Made by a program: the position numbers and the translations under genes. Positions 6,696 through 10,713 of a stretch of 10,713 bases of DNA are shown here, piece after piece; the first letter of the stretch is position 1, and each line of letters begins with the position of its first letter. Source of the stretch: Deltaproteobacteria bacterium (GTDB lineage: Bacteria > Desulfobacterota > SM23-61); NCBI GenBank assembly GCA_026388915.1, contig JAPLIW010000653.1, forward strand, positions 1-10,713. Reading direction: 5' to 3'. The notes below the pieces were generated by a model. It ran no database searches. It saw only the letters and a list, made by a program, of their open reading frames with translations, and was not told where the DNA came from.

Positions 6696-7115
6696 GTGAA
6701 AACGCGCCCGAAGATTTTAATCGTGGATGATGACCCCGATTTCATCGAAATCGGCAGGCTCTCCCTGGAAGGAAAGGGATATCAGATTCTTTCCGCTTCC
6801 ACCGGCCGGGAAGGGTGGGAGATGGTGCAAAAAGAAAGGCCGGACCTGGTGATCCTGGACCTCATGATGGAGGACCTGGATGCGGGAATGACGCTCAGCC
6901 ATAAGATTAAGACCGATCCCCGGCATGCGGGCACCCAGATCCTGATGCTCACTTCCATCGCCCGCGAGACGGGAATGGACTTCACCCCCCGCACGGAGGA
7001 GGATTTGCGGAAGCTGAAGGTGGACGATTTTCATCCCAAGCCGATCAAGGTGAAAACCCTGCTGGAAAAAGTGGAAAAGTTACTGGCTCGAAGGGAGGAC
7101 CCGGGAAGTGGCTGA
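6696..7115 (+). CDS. Single-domain response regulator
   Basis: A 139-aa CheY-like receiver domain with no output domain. The acidic pocket is DDD (11-13), the phosphoacceptor is D55 in VILDLMM, the switch residue is T86 in LMLTS, and the conserved Lys is K115 in HPKPI. The stretch between T86 and K115 is 29 residues, longer than the 22 of CheY (T87-K109), and includes MDFTPRTEEDLRKLKVDDF. That marks a distinct receiver subtype. Translation starts at a GTG (6696) with an AAGGAGG Shine-Dalgarno (6678-6684) 11 nt upstream. The gene follows the kinase fusion after 49 bp that include a TCCCCGGGGA palindrome (6666-6675), and it overlaps the next gene by 8 bp. It is likely the phosphorylation partner of one or both neighbouring kinases, acting by protein-protein contact or as a phosphorelay intermediate. 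Confidence 0.9.
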   Translation: MKTRPKILIVDDDPDFIEIGRLSLEGKGYQILSASTGREGWEMVQKERPDLVILDLMMEDLDAGMTLSHKIKTDPRHAGTQILMLTSIARETGMDFTPRTEEDLRKLKVDDFHPKPIKVKTLLEKVEKLLARREDPGSG

Positions 7116-8601
7116 AGCAATCCGCCCCCCCATGGAGGGCGCGCGAATCCTCATTGCGGACGACGAACCCCCCATCCGGAAGGCTTGCGCCAAGATCCTG
7201 AGTGAACAGGGAGCGGTCGTCGAAGTCGCCGAAAACGGGCTTGAAGGCCTGGAGAAGGCCAAGGCCCGGGAATTTGACCTGGCGCTGATTGATCTGAAGA
7301 TGCCCCAGATGGACGGGATGGAGCTTCTGGAACACCTGAATCGCCTGGACCCCGACCTGGTCAAGATTGTGATTACCGGCTTCGCCACCCTGGAGACCGC
7401 GGTCGAGGCGGTGCAGCGAGGGGCTTATGACTATCTTGCCAAGCCCTTCACCCCGGGAGAGCTGAGGACCCGAGTGAACCGGGGGGTGGAAAAGCGGGCC
7501 CTCCTGCGGGAGGCCAAGAAACTGCGGGAGGAACGGGAAAGGAATCTCCTGGAGCTGACCACGGAAAAAAGCCGTACCCAGACCATCATCCAGTGCATGG
7601 GAGACGGGCTTCTGGTCACCAACCGGGACCGGCAGGTGGTCCTGTGCAATCCTGCGGGGCGGAGACTCCTGAAGATCAAACAATCCCTGCAGGTGGGGGA
7701 TCCCCTGACCAGCGTGGCCGGTTGTCCGGAATTCGTCGAACTGGTGGAGAGCGCCATGAACCTGAAAGAGGGGCAGGAGATGACCTCCCGGGAAATCTCC
7801 CCCGTCTCTCCCGCGGATCCCGTGCTCATGGCCAACTGCGCCCCGGTCAAGGATGAAAAGGGCCAAATCATGGGGGTGGTAACCGTCCTGCGGGATATCA
7901 CCGCTCTGAAAGAGCTGGACAAGGCCAAATCCACTTTCGTTTCCCTGGTTTCCCATGAGCTGCAGGCGCCCCTGGCGGCGATCGAAGGATATCTGGATGT
8001 GATTCTGGAAGGCCCGGGAGTCGAAGACCGGCAGAAAGTTCAAAAAATTCTGGAGCGCTGCCGGGAGCGAACGGGCGGGCTTCTGGCCCTCATCCAGGAT
8101 CTCTTGGCCATCTCGCGGATGCAGGCCGGACGGATCGTCCGGGGGAAGGAAAAACTTCAGCTTTCCGCACTCCTGAGGGAAGTTGCCGAATTGCTCCGGG
8201 GTGCGGCTCGGGAACGGAATATCGAAATCAACCTGGAGCTTCCCGAGGACCTTCCGTCGGTATCCGCCAACCGCGAGGATTTAACCCGAGTTTTCACCAA
8301 TCTGGTGGACAATGCCATCAAATACAACCGGCCGGGAGGAAAAGTTTTCCTCCGGGCGAAGGCCGTGGAGGGGTTCCTCCGGGTGGAAATTCAGGACACG
8401 GGAATCGGGATTGCCCCCCCGGAGAGGGAAAAGATCTTCGATGAATTCTACCGGGTGAAGGCCAAAGAAACACAGGGCATTGCCGGGACTGGGCTGGGGC
8501 TTTCGATCGCCAAAAAGCTGCTGGAAGCCCATAACGGGCAGATCGAAGTAGAAAGCAAATGGCAGAAAGGAAGCACCTTTCGCGTGCTTTTACCCCTCTG
8601 A
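7108..8601 (+). CDS. Receiver-PAS-histidine kinase
   Basis: A 497-aa cytoplasmic hybrid with an N-terminal receiver. The receiver (about 12-125) has D18/D19, phosphoacceptor D62 in LIDLKMP, T90 and K112 (AKPF). A coiled-coil linker (about 128-155) leads to a PAS domain (about 156-266: IIQCMGDGLLVTN through VVTVLRDIT). HisKA follows, with H283 in VSHELQAPL (a Gln where most kinases have Arg), then HATPase_c with N402 in DNAIKY, DTGIGI (430-435), F-box FDEFYR and a GTGLGLSIA lid (460-468). GTG at 7108 is chosen because GGGAGG (7093-7098) lies 9 nt upstream and it couples to the previous gene; ATG at 7132 is an alternative. With no DNA-binding domain, the protein likely receives a phosphoryl signal through its own receiver (from the hydrogenase-linked kinase or the single-domain regulator) and passes output to a partner not in the window. 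Confidence 0.9.
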   Translation: MAEAIRPPMEGARILIADDEPPIRKACAKILSEQGAVVEVAENGLEGLEKAKAREFDLALIDLKMPQMDGMELLEHLNRLDPDLVKIVITGFATLETAVEAVQRGAYDYLAKPFTPGELRTRVNRGVEKRALLREAKKLREERERNLLELTTEKSRTQTIIQCMGDGLLVTNRDRQVVLCNPAGRRLLKIKQSLQVGDPLTSVAGCPEFVELVESAMNLKEGQEMTSREISPVSPADPVLMANCAPVKDEKGQIMGVVTVLRDITALKELDKAKSTFVSLVSHELQAPLAAIEGYLDVILEGPGVEDRQKVQKILERCRERTGGLLALIQDLLAISRMQAGRIVRGKEKLQLSALLREVAELLRGAARERNIEINLELPEDLPSVSANREDLTRVFTNLVDNAIKYNRPGGKVFLRAKAVEGFLRVEIQDTGIGIAPPEREKIFDEFYRVKAKETQGIAGTGLGLSIAKKLLEAHNGQIEVESKWQKGSTFRVLLPL

Positions 8602-8614
8602 TGGTTTAAAATAG

Positions 8615-8710
8615 AAGTTACTGGTTCCTTGTTGCTGGTTTAAGACAAACCTCGTTCCTGCGGAACAAGAAACGAGTAACGAGTAACCAGGAACGAGCAA
8701 CCAGCAACGT
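8615..8710. repeat. Inverted heptamer repeat (long imperfect hairpin)
   Basis: The right side is seven tandem 7-bp units of the form GNAACNA from 8662 (units such as GGAACAA, GTAACGA, GTAACCA, GCAACCA). The left side carries the complementary form TNGTTNC in 7-bp phase (8615, 8622, 8629, 8636). The arms 8617-8641 and 8684-8708 match at about 20 of 25 positions, and an inner GTTCC-TGC-GGAAC hairpin sits at 8654-8666. It lies just after the last kinase gene, outside any supported gene. It resembles short interspersed heptad repeats of some bacterial genomes. It could act as a transcript-end hairpin or be a selfish element; no function is established. Confidence 0.7.
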
Positions 8711-8715
8711 TTTTA

Positions 8716-8814
8716 GCGCCCTGCGAGGGAGGCGACGGCTGACCTCAGGGGGAGGGAGAGAAGGACGAAAGGTCCGGAGCCCGGTTCCCCCGCGTGGGGG
8801 CCGGGCTTTTTTTT
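8716..8814 (+). promoter_or_regulatory. Candidate structured leader / attenuator
   Basis: Three successive hairpins precede the regulator gene. The first pairs CCCT (8719-8722) and GAGG (8725-8728) with CCTC (8743-8746) and AGGG (8747-8750). The second is GGAC/GTCC (8763-8766, 8772-8775) with a 5-nt loop. The third is the intrinsic terminator. GGGGGA (8748-8753) is complementary to TCCCCC (8786-8791), so an antiterminator that excludes both hairpin 1 and the terminator is possible. No known riboswitch class was recognised. The pairing is seen; the regulatory role is inferred. Confidence 0.4.
8779..8814 (+). terminator. Intrinsic terminator abutting the next RBS
   Basis: The stem is GCCCGG (8779-8784) with CCGGGC (8801-8806) and CCCCC (8787-8791) with GGGGG (8796-8800), a 2-nt TT bulge, a GCGT loop, then eight Ts (8807-8814). 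The next base begins the CGGAGG Shine-Dalgarno of the downstream gene. It could end the upstream operon, but transcripts reaching the downstream gene from further up must read through it. Confidence 0.8.
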
Positions 8815-8827
8815 CGGAGGGATCGGC

Positions 8828-9076
8828 ATGGAAAGAAGATTGGGAGTGGTGGGAATCGTGGTGATAGACCGGAAGAAGACCGCCCCGCAGGTCAATCAGA
8901 TCCTCAGCGAGCATGGCGAAATCATTGCCGCAAGACTGGGCCTGCCCTACCGGGAAAGAAAGGTGTCGGTCATTGCCCTGATCGTTGACGGGACCACGGA
9001 TGAAATCGGGTCTCTGACCGGGAAGCTGGGCATGGTGAGAGGAGTCCAGGTCTGCTCTTCCTTGATACGGAAATGA
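8828..9076 (+). CDS. TM1266-type iron-only hydrogenase system regulator
   Basis: An 82-aa small protein that matches the TM1266 family (putative iron-only hydrogenase system regulator) along its whole length. Visible are an N-terminal strand VVGIVVIDR, then QVNQILSEHGEIIAARLGLPYRER in two segments, VSVIALIVDGTTDEIGSLTGKLG, and a final strand GVQVCSS. The pattern is a single ACT/ferredoxin-like alpha-beta fold related to the NikR C-terminal domain. No DNA-binding region is present, so the 'regulator' name is a family label and the biochemical role is unproven. The start is firm: GGAGG (8816-8820) lies 7 nt before ATG. It sits 36 bp upstream of hydG, a pairing typical of this family, which supports a role in H-cluster assembly or its control. 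Confidence 0.9.
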   Translation: MERRLGVVGIVVIDRKKTAPQVNQILSEHGEIIAARLGLPYRERKVSVIALIVDGTTDEIGSLTGKLGMVRGVQVCSSLIRK

Positions 9077-9112
9077 GGGGAAGCGGAGGGAGGGTCGGAA
9101 AGGAAAAGAGAA

Positions 9113-10504
9113 ATGGCTGAAGCGGCGAAAGTGATCGACGAGGGACGAATTCAACGAAATCTGGAGGCGGGGCGGGGGAAGTCCCGGGAAGAAATCTTGG
9201 CGTGTTTGAAAAAGGCCGGAGAGGCCAAAGGGCTGGAGCCGGAAGAGGCCGCCGCATTGCTCCAGGTGGAAGACCCGGACCTCCGGGGGGAGATTTTTCA
9301 GGCCGCCCGCGGGATGAAGATGAAAATTTACGGGAAACGGCTGGTCCTCTTTGCCCCCCTTTATTTGAGCAATTACTGCGTGAACAACTGCCGGTATTGC
9401 GGCTTCCGCCGGGACAACCGATCCATCCCCCGCAAGCGACTTTCCCCGGGGGAGATCCGGAACCAGGTTCAGGAGCTGGAGAATCTGGGACACAAGCGGC
9501 TCCTCATCGAGTGCGGCGAATCTTCCCTCTCGGACTTGGATTATGTGGAAGAAGCCATTGTTACCATCTACGGGACCAAGAGCGGCAACGGGGAAATTCG
9601 CCGGGTGAACGTGAATATCGCCGCCACTACCGTGGACCATTACCGCCGCCTGAAAGCGGCCCGGATCGGAACCTACCAGCTGTTTCAGGAGACCTACCAC
9701 CGGGCCACCTATGAGGCGCTCCATGAGGGCCCCAAAAGGGATTATGAACGGCAAATCCTGGCCCTCGACCGGGCTCAGGAAGCGGGGATCGACGACGTGG
9801 GGCTGGGCGTCCTCTTTGGCCTTTACGATCATAAATTCGAGGTTTTGGCGCTCCTGTACCATGCCCGGCACCTGGAAGAAACCTGCGGCGTGGGACCTCA
9901 TACCATCTCCGTTCCCCGGTTCCGGCCGGCCCCGGGAGTGGATTTTCGCCTGCCCCATCCCGTCTCGGATGAAGAATTCAAGAAGCTGATCGCCGTCCTC
10001 CGTCTGTCCGTTCCCTACACGGGAATGATCATTTCCACGCGGGAGAGCGCGGAATTGCGGGCGGAAGCCTTCTCCCTGGGGATTTCCCAGACCAGCGCCG
10101 GATCCCGTACCTCTCCGGGAGGATACGGCGCCAGGGGAGGGGAAGAAGGGGAGATGAGCGCTCAGTTTCAGACCGCCGACCACCGTTCCCCGGACGAAGT
10201 GATTCGTTCCATCTGTGAACTCGGCTACCTTCCCAGCTTCTGCACCGCCTGCTACCGGCGGGGGAGAACCGGGAAGGGCTTCATGGACATGGCCAAACCG
10301 GGCGACATCCAGCACCTGTGCGGGCCCAACGCCGTTCTCACCTTCAAGGAGTACCTCCTGGATTATGCCACCGAGGAAACCCGCCGGGTGGGCGAGGAGA
10401 CCCTGGCCCATCACCTGGAGGAGATCTCCACCCCGGGCCTGAAGGAAAATACCCGGGGACGGATCCAGGAGATGGAAAAGGGGAAGAGAGATCTCTACTT
10501 TTAA
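9113..10504 (+). CDS. hydG: HydG, [FeFe]-hydrogenase H-cluster radical SAM maturase
   Basis: HydG is a radical-SAM tyrosine lyase that cleaves tyrosine to p-cresol and dehydroglycine and builds the Fe(CO)2CN synthon of the H-cluster 2Fe subsite. The 463-aa length is normal. The N-terminal radical-SAM motif CX3CX2C is C89, C93, C96 (NYCVNNCRYCGFRRDN), followed by LIECGES (131-137) at the SAM-binding edge. The C-terminal auxiliary-cluster motif CX2CX22C is exact: C377, C380, C403 (SFCTACYRRGRTG ... HLCGPNA). This C-terminal motif separates HydG from the related tyrosine lyase ThiH. The start at 9113 gives the usual N-terminal extension before the barrel; its Shine-Dalgarno is only a purine run (about 9101-9110). 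It pairs with the TM1266-type gene upstream. hydE and hydF are not in the window. Confidence 0.96.
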   Translation: MAEAAKVIDEGRIQRNLEAGRGKSREEILACLKKAGEAKGLEPEEAAALLQVEDPDLRGEIFQAARGMKMKIYGKRLVLFAPLYLSNYCVNNCRYCGFRRDNRSIPRKRLSPGEIRNQVQELENLGHKRLLIECGESSLSDLDYVEEAIVTIYGTKSGNGEIRRVNVNIAATTVDHYRRLKAARIGTYQLFQETYHRATYEALHEGPKRDYERQILALDRAQEAGIDDVGLGVLFGLYDHKFEVLALLYHARHLEETCGVGPHTISVPRFRPAPGVDFRLPHPVSDEEFKKLIAVLRLSVPYTGMIISTRESAELRAEAFSLGISQTSAGSRTSPGGYGARGGEEGEMSAQFQTADHRSPDEVIRSICELGYLPSFCTACYRRGRTGKGFMDMAKPGDIQHLCGPNAVLTFKEYLLDYATEETRRVGEETLAHHLEEISTPGLKENTRGRIQEMEKGKRDLYF

Positions 10505-10713
10505 TTCGCTTTGACATTTCAGGGATGCTTGGGGCGTGGCCCGGGGGCAAGGACCTTCTGTGCAAAAAGCATCGGCCGGGCTGGCCCTCTCCTTGGAGGC
10601 TTCGACCAGCTTCCGCAGGATGCGGCGGGCCGATCGGGCGACCAGCCGGTCGCCCCTACAAGGAGAGGACGCCTTCATCGGAGGTTCAAACGGTTGGCCC
10701 GCCCGGGCCTTGA
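10505..10713. other. Non-coding 3' region with short palindromes
   Basis: No convincing gene is seen after hydG. GGGCGACC (10636-10643) and GGTCGCCC (10648-10655) form an 8-bp inverted repeat with an AGCC loop. A second 5-bp stem, GGCCC/GGGCC, occurs at 10696-10709. Neither has a T-tract, so they do not look like intrinsic terminators. A TTGACA at 10511-10516 lacks a partner -10. Confidence 0.5.
10636..10655. repeat. Short palindrome, likely interspersed repeat
   Basis: An 8-bp perfect inverted repeat with a 4-nt loop, followed by CCTACA. Palindromes of this GGGCGACC/GGTCGCCC type are familiar as dispersed intergenic repeats in bacterial genomes. Only one copy is visible here, so the repeat status is inferred. 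Confidence 0.45.

Noticed and set aside
8607..8612. TAAAAT as a -10 for the TM1266-hydG genes
   Set aside because: No reasonable -35 at the right distance; the match alone is too weak.
8716..8778. Known riboswitch or RNase P-like RNA upstream of the TM1266-type gene
   Set aside because: Short resemblances (GGACGAAAGGTCC) do not extend to any known consensus I could recall; left as an unclassified leader.
10511..10516. TTGACA after hydG as a promoter
   Set aside because: No -10-like hexamer 16-19 bp downstream; the region is GC-rich there.
8618..10678. Very long open frame on the minus strand (686 codons) opposite hydG
   Set aside because: It lies antisense to the well-identified hydG and TM1266-type genes, shows no recognisable domain, is rich in Pro/Gly/Arg/His as expected for a GC-rich shadow frame, and spans the repeat and terminator.

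Overview
The window is GC-rich, gene-dense bacterial DNA, and every supported gene lies on the + strand. The gene content ([FeFe]-hydrogenase-type sensors, the H-cluster maturase HydG, many ferredoxin-type clusters) points to a strict anaerobe with H2 metabolism. The overall style (GC content, small interspersed repeats, NtrB-like kinase) would suit a Desulfobacterota (delta-proteobacterial) or clostridial-type syntroph or sulfate reducer. That taxonomic guess is inference only.

Layout. (1) 60-1637: murJ, the lipid II flippase, unrelated to what follows. (2) 1638-1930: an intergenic region with a perfect 10-bp inverted repeat and a candidate promoter (TTGACA). (3) 1931-8601: a tightly packed seven-gene run with mostly overlapping or near-abutting ends. 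In order it encodes an anti-sigma-type ATPase, an [FeFe]-hydrogenase-like protein, a DRTGG-like small protein, a second stand-alone GHKL ATPase, an [FeFe]-hydrogenase-like domain fused to a histidine kinase, a single-domain response regulator, and a receiver-PAS-histidine kinase. (4) 8602-8827: a gene-free segment holding an inverted heptamer repeat and then a GC-rich leader ending in an intrinsic terminator that abuts the next ribosome binding site. (5) 8828-10504: a TM1266-type 'iron-only hydrogenase system regulator' and hydG. (6) 10505-10713: non-coding, with short palindromes.

How the genes may work together. HydG makes the Fe-CO-CN precursor of the H-cluster, so at least one true [FeFe] hydrogenase is expected in this organism. 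The two hydrogenase-like proteins here keep the ferredoxin domains and most H-cluster ligands. They have lost the proton-transfer cysteine, and in the kinase fusion the last ligand motif is altered. They look like sensors of H2 or redox state, not turnover enzymes. The kinase fusion probably signals to the neighbouring receiver domains. No DNA-binding output domain is encoded, so the output target lies outside the window. Catalytic hydABC and the hydE and hydF maturases are also not in the window.
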